From: Lactifluus volemus
Taxonomy: Eukaryota > Basidiomycota > Agaricomycetes > Russulales > Russulaceae
Assembly: GCA_022376515.1 (NCBI GenBank)
Contig: WTXI01000322.1
Location: 1-39,703, forward strand
Direction: 5' to 3'
Length of the DNA: 39,703 nucleotides
Part shown: positions 21,887-32,192 of the stretch, in pieces
Layout: the number at the start of each line of letters is the position of its first letter
Position numbering within the stretch: position 1 is the stretch's first letter
Notes under the pieces: model-generated
The model's input: only the letters and a program-made list of their open reading frames with translations
What the model was told of the DNA's origin: nothing
Databases searched by the model: none
Program-made: the position numbers and the translations under genes

Positions 21887-23330
21887 CTAACATCGACGTT
21901 GTATCCCTCGACGCAATTTTCCTCCCTGGTTAAGTCCTGCAGAAATCGGCGCGACTCCTGCGGGATCCAACGACAAACATACCAGTACTCGAACATGAGT
22001 TTATACGCTAACAAATAAACACCGCGCATGTAAGGAAGAGAAAGCGAATTTCTGGGATACCTCGAGCAACGAAAATAGCGTTAGAAAGATCTCTAAGTGA
22101 GACATACCCCCCCAGCTACCAATCAGTTCATGCACAAAGTACTGCGCACCGTCCACACTGAGGACAAACCGACGAGATTTGCGCCCATCCATAGCAAGAT
22201 CATGATGTTGAAGACATCACCGGCCGCATATACGTGGCGGTCCCATCACGTTTCCCCAAACTATACCAAAAAGAAATAAGTGGGGTGTCGTTTCCATATA
22301 TTAACCATGCCCCCACAGAGTTTGAAAGGTACATGAACCAAGGATGCAGGTAACACTTTCCTTGCCCTGACCTGACCTCGGGCAAAATGACAATCGCAGC
22401 GAGCCAACCCCATGCCAAGAGTCTCAGGCTGACGTCATGCCAGCGATACTATGGGTGCCAGAAGCCGAGGGGTGGATAGTTGTTTTCCTTGCAGCGTACC
22501 ATGTTTTCCGGTGGGTCCATTCCATCCGCCAGAGCCCACAGAAGAAAGGAGCACCAGGAAAGGAGCAGCCGAAATCGACGCACGGTCAATATAGATGTAG
22601 ATCATGACTCGTCGATGGGAAGACATACCTTGAGCTCGATGAAGATGAGGTTCCAGAAGCCAACCATGGACTCGGATAAGTGCGGGGCTCATACCACTCT
22701 ACGTGCGTGCATCCTTGATGGCGACGACGTGCATGACATAAATGAGAATCTCCATCGTAAGAAGCGAGATGAGGAAGCGTAGCGCGTATTGCACCGTCTC
22801 CCGCGGCGTGATGTTTCGGATGTGTTTTGTGAGCTTAATATAAAAGAGAGACCAGCGCCATCAACGCCATGCATGACGAAAGAATGAAATGACCCTCGCC
22901 CACCTGCCACATAAAGTCATTGAAGGTGATTATAGGTCTCGCGATGTAGAGCGCGGGATGGAGTGCGTAGGCAAGATAGATTTGAAAGCTGTACGTGACG
23001 CGCGGATTGAACACGGCGGCTCGCTTCTTGTCAGACTTGTCTGCCCTGTGTTTCCCGGCTGCAGTGAGTAGTTAATCCCGCCATACATAAAAGGAAACGC
23101 TGCCATACGTATGCGATGGTGGGGGATTACATGCCCAGTGAAAGAAATAAGGCGTAGCATGGAGATGTTGAAGCTAACCATGCCAGCACGGGTATACACC
23201 CCTCCACCCATCCTGTGCAGGTTATCGGCACATCACAGATAGCGAAAATGCGAGAACGACTTTCGACGGACAAGTTGAAGAAGGGTGTATATTGAACAGC
23301 CACGTGACAGGTAGCCCGTTGCTTTCCGTC
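21887..23330 (-). pseudogene. GUP1: GUP1-like MBOAT acyltransferase, decayed copy 1
   Basis: GUP1/HHAT-type MBOAT proteins are multi-pass ER membrane acyltransferases involved in GPI-anchor remodelling in yeast. Coding blocks in family order can be read on the minus strand: PVTWLFN (about 23310), VSFNISMLRLISF, NDFMWQ (about 22910), the NLIF...LK stretch, [16 protein letters not shown] (about 22500), then VDGAQYFVHELIGSWGG (about 22110) and a final GIQRRC-like end near 21887. Frames change repeatedly. One base is missing in the GFVLSVDG block near 22175, an insertion breaks WHVSF near 23180, and another base is lost in the last exon. Exons upstream of PVTWLFN are absent. The 5' end is replaced by sequence leading into the regulator pseudogene at 23441. 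Confidence 0.85.
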
Positions 23331-23440
23331 TCGGGAAAGGGCCGACAGAAGAACATGCGGTGACCACATGTAGCTGGGCATATACGCTCCCGTAAGTCTC
23401 CCCGCTCCTCCTCTTTCCCTACACTCCATCTTCACCGACC

Positions 23441-24620
23441 CCTGTTAATGAAACTGAATATTTCTCCCTCCACTCCAGATACTAGAGATCGTCCATACAA
23501 GTGTCAGCATTGTGATCAGTTTGCGAGAAGGTCGGTTATCAAATTTATTTATTTTTGCCTATTCTTTTCTCATCACTCCCCCTGCCCCACTCCCTCTCTC
23601 GCTTACACTCCCGTCATTCTCACTCAGTGTTCTCCTCTGGAGACACATAAATAAATGCTACCCTTGTGAGAAACCTCGTTTCCTCAACTCCTTTACGTCG
23701 CAAAGGTTCCGCGTCGGCGAGCAGAGCCACCACTTCAAAGTAGGCATGCGACCAATGGGTTCAGTCCAGCTTGCCATGCGATAATGCCAATCCTTGCTGT
23801 TAGTCCTCAATCTCTTTCTCTCTTGCCCCATTCATTCTCACTCTTATATCTAGCAAAGTGTGTCCACAGAAAGACGAGTACAGAAAGACGAGATGCACTT
23901 TTTTCAAATTCCACCGTCAGACCCAGCCTGTCCCTCTCATGACACTCCAACTCGGACCTGCCACCTCTTCCCGTCCTCCAATCGAGTCCCGGTCCATACC
24001 GGTCCACCATTCTTGGGTAACAACGGCCCTGGACTCCATCCCACCGCTAATTCCCAACTAACCGTCCCTGCCACCAAACTTCTTTACGCAAACCATCATC
24101 TCCCGCCTCTGCAAGCCTCTGCACCATATGATAACACTCTTGACTATTCTGCCCACTATCGTGCTCAGGAAGGTCTTTTCCCGGACAGGTGTGATCCCGG
24201 ACCGTGCTCCACCACTCCCGACCATATATCAAGATACGCAGGTTCCACATCTTCACAGCACCGTTGCACGCTATGCCCAATCTTACAACTTGCGCGGCGA
24301 CCCCCAAGACTATCCTGTTCCGCCGTCACCTGTCGGTGTCGACTATGGCCATAATATCGACAAGGGTGGCTGCTACGTCCCGGTGGTGGATCGTGAGAGC
24401 ATGCAAAACCACACTTTGCTGTTGGTGGTGGCACGGCAGCACGGGGAGAATCTAGCGGGACATTGCTGGGAGGTAGAGATAGCGGCGATGACGGTGTGGG
24501 AGTCGTACGTGGAGATGTGGGCGCGTTGCCACTCGCTTATCCCCTACGATCGTCTCGAGGAGAGCAGCAGTTGGCGCACGCCTACCGTTTTGAGGACCGA
24601 AAACCTCTCATGTAGGTAAT
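23441..24620 (+). pseudogene. C2H2 + Zn2Cys6 fungal transcription factor, decayed copy 1
   Basis: Divergent from the GUP1 pseudogene. An exon ending near 23531 plus one starting near 23628 give a zinc finger, RPYKCQHCDQFARS then LLWRHINKC, with C-x2-C and H-x3-C ligands and one residue fewer than usual in the loop. A fungal binuclear cluster should follow. Instead ATTSK is followed by TAG at 23741-23743, and CDQW replaces the expected CDQC at 23756-23758. Near 23865-23895 an imperfect ACAGAAAGACGAG duplication disturbs the second half of the cluster before RCTFFKFHRQ. The downstream regulatory region is partly open (NHTLLLVVARQHGENLAGHC, WEVEIAAMTVWESYVEMWAR, about 24400-24520). Gene type is inferred from the characteristic order of these motifs. 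Confidence 0.75.
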
Positions 24621-25345
24621 GTGCGTCCGTGAGCAGTCTATCATTGGGTAATCGTGAGCGCGGCACTGAATAGCGTATAAGAGTGAGCGCACCGCACTTT
24701 CCCCTCCGAACGTCGGGAGGTCGATATTGGTGTACGCCTCAGTGAGCGTGGTTGATAGCCGCGCATACCTGAGTCATCACGAACTGCGTGCACATCACAG
24801 TTTGGTCAGCGGCGTGTTGCTATTGGGTAACATAGTTCCGTACTTCTACGACCGCGTTGGCGAGGTAGCGTTACAGAAAGTTGTGCAGCGTAACTATTAC
24901 CTTTCAATTACCAGCAACTCCGTATATTCATTCACGCCAGGATTTGCAGGCGGCACACCCATTGCACCTGATCGCGTTGAGGCTCTTGATATGTGCCGTG
25001 AGATGGTCACCCGATCGCAACAAGCTTTTGTCTGAATCTCGTTTTGATGCTCCTGGTAATCGTGCTTGAGCTTGTCAAACTCAATGAGAGAGTGAATGCG
25101 AGGCGAGCGCCACTGACTAAGACGTAAAAGTACTCTCCGCAAGATATACAGGAGGACATCTCATAACGCTGGTGGGCCAAATTGAGTAGCGACAAGAAAG
25201 GTATGCCACCAGGAGAAGCAAGGATGGCATGACCGTTGGAATAGGGGATAAGGAGCGCTGATGTAACAAGGAACAGGGGTTCTTGACACGAAACCTCATC
25301 GAGATGGCAAGTCGCCCCTCCACCGTTGATTTGCGCCTCACCACC
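24621..25345. other. Intergenic stretch between regulator pseudogene and Crinkler-like gene
   Basis: A plus-strand frame at 24727-25035 stays open for 102 codons (contains LLLGNIVPYFYDRVGEVALQ) and looks more protein-like than its neighbours, but I do not recognise it and found no splice partner. Minus-strand frames at 24897-25142 and 25007-25357 (contain SPRIHSLIEFDKLKHDYQ and GGIPFLSLLNLAHQRYEMSS) could be exon fragments of another old gene. The end of this interval must contain the promoter of the gene starting at 25346. No transposon ends were seen. Confidence 0.4.
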
Positions 25346-27682
25346 ATGTCCGGACATGAATCAGCCCCTGAAAATATTCAAGTGTGGTGCCTTCTTATCG
25401 ATCACGAGAGTCGTCCTCTTTCTGGACTCTCAGTAATGGTATATCCGGAGGCCAATGTGGAAATGTTGACGGTCAAGATCAAAGCACAGTCGCGCCACCT
25501 TGCTAGCATCGATCCCAATGAACTTTATGTTTGGAAGCTGCACAAACCACGTTCGTACAAGGACGTCATTTGCACAGACTTCCTCACAATCGTTAAACTC
25601 CTGTACGAACTTCCCGAGGACGAGGATGAGGACGAGACCGCTCAGTTCCTCGACCCAGCCGACCGAATTTCGTTGAAGGGGCCGTGGCCAGAGGGTATGA
25701 TTCATCTCCTGATACAACTCCCACCTGACGTTTCTGGAAATGAACCTTCCGAGCCCAGTGAGTCATTCCCTCTGATCCAGATCATAGTATGCCAATGTTT
25801 GGTAGATACAAAGAAGCAGAGGACCGAGAAGCGCTTACGGTCTGCATCAGAAGAAGATGGTCAGGCAGTGAAGCGCAAGAAGATTGAGGGAGATGTACTG
25901 GACGTACAGACCCGTTGTGTCGCGATCTATGGGGCGATCAAAGCCATGCCGGATAATCTGGACTTGTCCAATCCTTCGACATTTATAGCCCTTCCTTTCC
26001 CTTCGCCGCTCCCAATGCCTTACCAGCGATTTCAATCCAAGGAAATCGACGGCATCGACCACTTTGAATATATGGGGAGATCTCAGTTTCACGAATTCCA
26101 AAAGCGTCTCGAGAACAAGACTTTTCTGAAGGGATACGAAAGCCTATACCTGTACGGGACGTCTGGTTCAGGGAAATCACATCTTCTTGCTGCGCTTGTA
26201 TATCACCTCGTTCGTGAAGGAAAACGCGTCTTCTACATTCCGGATTGCTCCAGCTTGCTTCTGGAGCCAGCAAAGACGATGCGGGCTGCATATCACTTCG
26301 CGTTCTACGATACGCCTGTTCTCGGACCCATAGGAGATCCCGACAACGTCATTCGTTTGCTGAAAGACGATAAAGCTGTCTACATCATCGTCGACCAAAT
26401 GAACACTTTGGAGGTCACACAGGATGATAGCCTCAAGGAAAGGAAGGCTCTGGTAACACGTTGGCTTGGCAGCTTGAGGTTCAACCATCGCTACATATTT
26501 AGCGCTTCAGCTAACGAAATTTCTAATCGAGATGCTGTTAGGAAGCAAAGTGGAATTTCGGTTTTCCCGATGTTTGGAGGGATGAGCCTGGTGCGCTGAT
26601 ACCTTCTCATTATTCCACAATACTCATTCCCTGTAGGATGAAAGCGATCGGTGGTTTATCCTGCATGGCCATCAAATTCCGCAGTTGACGACTGAAGAAC
26701 GGCAACGCGTCGAACATCTCACCGGTAGCATTCCGCTCCTGCTACGCTGCCTTTTCAACATGACCAAATTTGACGAACTGGATTTTCGCAACATCCCCGA
26801 TCTGCTTAATGTCGAAGTCCAGGTCAATGAATTCTTTAGGACCAAATTCGGCTCCCTACATTCGTTGAGCAAGGAAATGTAATTCACGCTGTTATTTCCC
26901 CTTCTATCTGAGTTAACTTTTGTACTAGGTATCTCGAGATCATGAGGGAATGTGTCCGGGGTGATCCTGTCAGGCACAATTATCAAAGCCTGTATGACTT
27001 GCGGCACTTTTATGTTGACGAAAAGGGAATTGGACGTTTTACGTGCGGAATCGCCTTCGAAACGATGATGTCAATTCTGCGAATGTTTGATGACGCCCCG
27101 TTCCGGCACGTATCGTGGTACCACGCTGTTTCACGATCCGACAATCCCGTTGTTCAAGGCTTCTTGGCCGAGCAAATTTGCCTCAGCCACATTGCCAGAA
27201 ATGGTCTAACGGCTATCAACCAAAAGCTTAGTCGAATGTCTACTACGAGCTTCAGCATTTGCCCAGACTTCGGCGAGTTTCTCTCATCTGGTCACACAAC
27301 CCGTCTTTATGTTCCCATTCCCTACAATTTCATGGCTGTCGATGGAGTCATCCTGTTATTGGATCGTAAATCCAAGCAAGTCACCATGTTCTCTATCCAA
27401 TTCACATTATCCCAGAACTATAAGCAATCATATACGCAATTCCTTACGGAGTTGTTGCCAGCATGGAGCAAGAAGATAATCTTAGCTGCCAGCGCCGGGT
27501 TCAAGGTTCAATCAACCATTGTCTGGATAGACAAAAAACAGTCATCAAAACATGTCAAATGTGAACAGGTCAAAGCACTCCGATTTAATAATATGGATAT
27601 TTACCCTGAACATTCTGTCATTCATGTGGGTGTGGAAAGTGTTGATTCGAGCCTCGCTTCTTCCCTTGGTATCAAGCAGTAG
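25346..27682 (+). CDS. Crinkler (CRN)-like protein: header, P-loop NTPase, nuclease-like C-terminus, 746 aa
   Basis: Exons 25346-26590, 26637-26878 and 26929-27682 join into 747 open codons; both introns are GT-AG (46 and 50 bp). The start is chosen at CCACCATGTCC, where the family header begins. Residues about 8-120 match the ubiquitin-like Crinkler header (IQVWCLLIDHESRPL, HLASIDPNELYVWKLHKP). An acidic linker and a KRKK motif (about 195) follow. A P-loop ATPase comes next: YLYGTSGSGKSHLLAAL at about 267-283 and Walker B VYIIVDQMN at about 345. The C-terminus has GFLAEQICLSHIA (about 574) and VDGVILLLDRKSKQV...FSIQFT (about 632-655), the E...D...Q pattern of the REase-fold domains in these proteins. 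The family was first described as pathogen effectors and is widespread in basidiomycetes; here function is inferred. The reading frame is intact, unlike most neighbours. Confidence 0.88.
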
Positions 27683-27739
27683 TTTCTCAGCAATTGTAGA
27701 CTATTCTCAGGCCATTGATTCTATCATCCTTTTATCATT

Positions 27740-27992
27740 GATCAAGCATGGTGCGAGATTAAAGTCCAGGGACAACAATGGATGGTCACCATTGCTTCGG
27801 GCATCACGATTCGGTCATCTCGAAGTCGCCCGGTTGTTGCTTGACCGTGGCGTTGATGTGAACGCGAAAAAGCAGGACTTGTGGACAGCCGCGTTGCATC
27901 TCGCATCAGCTAACGGTCACGACAAGATTGTTGAGTTGCTACTCGAACGAGGTGCAGATGTCCATGTCCTCAATGCCGCAACTATACGCTAA
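27740..27992 (+). pseudogene. C-terminal ankyrin stub of a third NLR copy
   Basis: The open stretch encodes KHGARLKSRDNNGWSPLLR, RFGHLEVARLLLDRGVDVN, then ASANGHDKIVELLLERGADV. These are the last two to three ankyrin repeats of the NLR at 32193-36909 (equivalent region about 36570-36800), with one in-frame codon inserted. The N-terminal, NACHT and upstream ankyrin regions are missing. It starts 57 bp after the stop codon of the Crinkler-like gene, on the same strand. At its 3' end the homology jumps from the equivalent of 36800 to about 37107, so about 300 bp present downstream of copy 3 are deleted here. Confidence 0.85.
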
Positions 27993-28459
27993 GCGGTCTT
28001 CCCAGACCAACATAGGCCAAATCCAGCGAAGAGATCGCGTTGGCACTGCACAAGCTGGGGAAGCCCAATTTCGGATACCGTCACTCATGCAGACAACAGT
28101 ACAATCAAAACGGACGACGAGCTGATGCACAGATGGAACATTGTCGTTGTCGCAGCAGGAAGACGCATTCGGCGCAAAGCCGCCGCCACCTGCCCATGAC
28201 CGCAAGTCTAATTCTCGTCGGGAGGCACGGGAGCGTCCTTACCATAACGACGGGAAATGTCGAGTCGAAAACAGTGATGACGATCGGATGATCGAGGCTA
28301 GCATAATTCTACATTCCGAGAAAGCAGTCCCCTATTAAAGCGAGCCAATAGGACCACCACCATTGATTATAATCATCCAGAGTCCATTTTGGTGGCGAAG
28401 GGTAATGTATTATTGCGCAAATCTCCATAGTTCAGTACTTGAATGCCATCTGCATCCAC
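27993..28459. repeat. Duplicated 3' flank shared with 37107-37447
   Basis: This non-coding flank between the NLR stub and the GUP1 pseudogene matches 37107-37447 over most of its length, sharing ATACGCTAAGCGG, CAGGAAGACGCATTCGGCGC and TATTAAAGCGAGCCAATAGG. A shorter version occurs at about 21738-21886 downstream of NLR copy 1. It is about 110 bp longer than the copy 3 flank because of a local insertion near 28010-28130. No gene was recognised; minus-strand open frames here are inherited from the duplicated flank. Confidence 0.75.
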
Positions 28460-29971
28460 CTAACACCGACGTTGTATCCCTCGACGCAGTTCTTCCTCCC
28501 TGAATAATCCAGCGAGATCAGCGTAACTCAAGCCAAATCCAACGACAAACATACCGATACTCGAACATCATTTGTACGCCAACGAATAAACACGCGTATG
28601 CAACGAAGAGAAAGCGAATTCCTGGGGTTACCTCGATCAGCGAAATATAGCGATACAAAGGTCTCTGGGAGAGACATACCATCCCAGCTACCAATCAGTT
28701 CATGCACAAAATACTGCGCACCGTCCACACCGAGGACGAAACCGACGAGATTTGCCCCTTGATTTGCGCCCATCAATAGTAGGATGTTGAAGACCCCACC
28801 TGCCGCACATACGTGGCGGTACCACCACTTTTCCCCAAACTACAGCCAAAAAAAGGGAACGGGGTGAGAAAAGAGCTCGCTTCCGGGTATTAACCACACC
28901 CCGCAGAGTTTGAAAGGCACACGAACCAAGGATGTAGGTAATGCTTTCCTTGCCATGACTTCGGGCAAGATGACAATCGCTGCGAGCCAACCCTATGCCA
29001 AGAGTCTCATGGTGACGTCATGCCAGAGGGCAACGAAGGTGAATGCAAGGATGTTGGTCGCAGCGAGTCGATGCGTGCCATCAAGTGGAATGTAGATGTA
29101 GCGTACGAATCCAAAGGTTATAAGATCGATACTATGGGCGCCAGAAGCCGAGGGGTGGACAGTTGTTTTCCATGCAGCGTACCATGTTTTCCGGTAGGTC
29201 CATTCCATCCGCGCCTACAGAAGAAAGGAGCGCGAGGGAAGGAGCGGCTGAAATCGAAGCACGGTCAATGTAGATGTAGATCATGGCTCGTCGATAGGAA
29301 GACATACCCTGAGCTAGATGAAGATGAGGTTCCAGAAGCCAACCATGAACTCGGTGTGCGGGACTCATACCACTCTAGGTGCGCGCATATTTGACATAAA
29401 TGACAATTGCCATCGTAAGAAGTGAGATGGGGAAGTGCAGCACATATAGCACCGTCTCCAGCGGCGTGATAACTTTCGGATGTGTGAGCTTAATGTAAAA
29501 GAGAGAGAAGAGTCATCAACGCCATGCAAAACAACAAAAAATGAGATGACCCTCGCTCACTTGCTACATAAAGTCATTGACGGTGATTATAGGTCTCGCG
29601 ATGTAGAGCGCGGGGTAGAGTGCGTAGGCAAGATAGTTTCGAAAGCTGTACGTGACGCGCGGATGGAACACGGCGGCGCGCTTCTTGTCGGCAACTGTGT
29701 TCCCCGCAGTGAGTGAGTAGATAATCCCGCCATACATAAAAGGAGAAGCTGCCAGACGTATGCGATGGCGGGGGATTACATGCCCAGTGAATGAAACAAG
29801 GCGTAGGATGGTGATGTTGAAGCTAACATGCCAGCACGGGTATAATACACCCCTCCACCCATCCTGTGCAGGTTTTCGGCATTACAGATAGCGAAAATGC
29901 GAGAACAACCTTCGACGTACAGCTTGAAGAGGTTTGCAAACTATGCGTTGAAAGGCCACGTGACAGGTTCA
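28460..29971 (-). pseudogene. GUP1: GUP1-like MBOAT acyltransferase, decayed copy 2
   Basis: Same family and layout as the copies at 21887-23330 and 37448-39703. Readable blocks include VDGAQYFVHELIGSWDG (about 28700), [16 protein letters not shown] (about 29000), [17 protein letters not shown] (about 29090), [12 protein letters not shown] (about 29190) and VSFNIT-like sequence near 29815. Lesions include TAG at 29564-29566, where the other copies have Trp in NDFMW. There is also a stop and a deletion in the [15 protein letters not shown] block near 29120-29140, and extra bases near 29843. The 5' end breaks off after the CCTGTCACGTGG segment (about 29957-29968), and the regulator fragment starts within about 15 bp. 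Confidence 0.85.
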
Positions 29972-31401
29972 CAGAGTGTCAAATTCCACCGTCAGGTCGC
30001 TCCCCTCGGTCCTGGCCATCCAGCCCGTCCCTCTCACGACACTTCCAACTCAGACCTGCCACCTCTTCCCACCCTTTACTCGGGCCCTAATCCATCCGTC
30101 TCTCAGATCCACCATTTTTGGGCATCAGGCCTGGATTCCATTCGACCGCTATTTTCCAAATAACCGCCCCCGCTGCCAATTGTCTTTCCCGGATGGCTGT
30201 GATCCGGTGGACCGTGCCCCACCACTCCCGGCCATATATCGCAGGTTGACGTGATCACAGTACCGTTACACGCCCAATCTTACAACTTACGCGGCGACCC
30301 TCAAGGCCATCCTGTTCCGCCGTCACCTATCCTCGTCGACTACGGCTTTTAATGTCGACAATAAGGTGGGCTCCATTTCTGGCTCTTCGCACCGCCCGCC
30401 TATCGATTGACTCGCTACCCGGAAGTGACAGGTAGCACCACGAGCCGCAGTCAACCTTCTTCGGCTACCTCTTCAAGCGTGCATCTCCCCTTGCCTCCGG
30501 ATTACCGCAATCGTTCTCCCGCCCCGCAACGGCTGACGGCGCCGTCCCGGACCGTGAGGGCTTTTCCGTCTGCCATGTCTCTTGACGAACCTGAAGTTCT
30601 CGCTAGCTTTGCTGAGGGCGCATCCTTCTTTAACAACTCGATTACCCATAGCTCCGTTCATCATAGCCCAACATGGGGCGATGGCCCTACACCTCGTGCA
30701 AACCAGTGCGATGCTCCCAGTGCCACTGGCAAGAAGAGGCTCTCAGCAGCAGCAGCAGCAGCAGCAGGGAGGGCAACGGCAAGGACAAGCGGGAAATACG
30801 CTTGCCACAAAGCTGGCCAGTCTCAAGGAGTTGAAGGAAATATGGAAACAATACATGAGAACACCCCTCTCTGGCTCTGGCCAACAGGCCGCGGCACACG
30901 AGAATCACACAATGGAGGAGCGCGGGCTTACACGAGTCGTGAGCCTGCCCAGTGTCAAGACGCCTTCTGCTGGAACTACCAGTTGGGGGGATCCCATGCG
31001 TGGCCAGAACGGCAGTCAGCCGCAGCCACAGAGCGGTGCCGGGGTTAACGATGTACGGTACGGAGGACAAGCTGAATACTCGCGGGCACATAACCATACG
31101 GATGACCTGCGTAGCTATGAGCGCGTTGTGCTCGCACGGCGCGTACCACTCACCCTTCACCGTGCACCTCGCCGCCGTGGTAATACCACATCGACTGGAC
31201 CACCTGAAACCGGACCACCCTCTGCCAGGACCAACACCTTACCCCCCTTCTGCGCCTGCTTCGGATATGGGTGCTCGGTCGAGCCCTGCGGGAAGCGGTA
31301 GCAGCAACCGGAGTATGAGTGTGTTCATGGTGGACCCTGGGACTAGCTCGAGGGGCTCTCTAGTACGTGGTCTTGGCGGCAGCGGGTCGCTCGGGGGGTG
31401 A
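29972..31401 (+). pseudogene. Fungal transcription factor fragment, decayed copy 2 (no DNA-binding domain)
   Basis: The fragment begins at VKFHRQVAPLGPGHP, the segment just after the zinc cluster in copy 1, so both zinc-binding domains are missing. It continues in frame to TAA at 30161-30163 (SQIHHFWASGLDSIRPLF), then through frame changes. A long 3' part follows, with a CAG run at 30744-30767 (poly-Gln in the sensible frame), LASLKELKEIWKQYMRTPLS (about 30810-30870), RVVSLPSVKTPS and a Ser/Gly-rich end (GSSNRSMSVFMVDPG) closing near 31401. Two overlapping frames of 213 and 239 codons cross the CAG tract; the one giving poly-Gln and the LKELKE helix fits the family. The 3' half is better preserved than in copy 1. 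Confidence 0.65.
30744..30767 (+). repeat. CAG trinucleotide repeat, 8 units
   Basis: Perfect (CAG)8 inside the regulator pseudogene. It reads as poly-Gln in the frame that continues into LKELKEIWKQYMRTP. The adjacent GGGAGGGCAACGGCAAGG gives a Gly/Gln continuation. Slippage here could explain the frame ambiguity. Confidence 0.85.
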
Positions 31402-32192
31402 TGACGTGTTGCGACTGACGTTCAAACTTCTTCCCTCAGACGTTTGGGCCAGAGCATCCGGCGAAAGCAATTTTGCTGTCTGGTGGGCGTGAGGTACGCG
31501 GCAACGAAGTCACGTGATGGCTGCCGAGCGCACGAGACGGATGATCTATGCAAGTGGACCCGCGGGTCTCGTCGAGTTTCAGGATTAAAGTGGTGCCCTC
31601 GGGAATGAGAGATATGAGATCATGGACGAGCAGTCACGATATACGGGTGACTTAATGAGTCCTCTTTTCCTTTTAACTAGTTAAACACGATGTTCTCGTC
31701 ACGTCTGGCTGACTTTACTACCCTTCTTCGCTTGCTTCTTCGTATGGTGTTTTTTTTTTGTCATCAACGATGAACATTTCACGATTGATGATATGACATT
31801 TTTTCCCCTATAGCTCTCCTCTGTTTTCTCATGCCTTTGTCGTACTGTGACAAGTTTATGTAAACCAACCTTGATGCCGGCCTGCAGCCATTGAAAAGCC
31901 ACGTGACATTGACTACCTCACTGGTACAGCCAGTGAAAAGCTGAGGTTTCTGGCACCCTCTGATCCAATTCTAAATCAGTTTCACGCCTACGAACCATGC
32001 AGCTCTGCTGATAGGCAGTCAAGTTTTCCTTGACGTCTCTCCGTGCCAACTAGGGGCCAGCTGGATCCTTTGCCCCGAGCAAGCATGGCGCTTATCTAGT
32101 TTCAAAGTACTAGTATGCCAACGCCACTAATAAGACTGTTATTCCATCCTTTCTCTCCTAGTTTCCCACCTATCTACAACAATCCTGTCTTC
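31402..32192. other. Intergenic region upstream of NLR copy 3, with a 24-bp GUP1 remnant
   Basis: No gene is supported. Positions 31885-31908 are an exact 24-nt match to 38981-39004, the VTWLFNG exon segment of the GUP1-like copy 3, in the same orientation, and there is no clear similarity beyond it. A near-repeat of its first half (CAGCCAGTGAAAAG) occurs about 40 bp downstream. The final 150 bp should contain the promoter and leader of the NLR. A poly-T run lies at 31750-31760. Confidence 0.55.

Noticed and set aside
26591..26636. Apparent early stop of the Crinkler-like gene at about 26597
   Set aside because: A 46-bp GT-AG intron (GTGCGC...CCTGTAG) removes it and restores a clean frame into the ATPase C-terminal part.
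30687..31160. 157-codon minus-strand frame
   Set aside because: Antisense to the regulator pseudogene's poly-Gln region; its Leu run is the complement of the CAG repeat.
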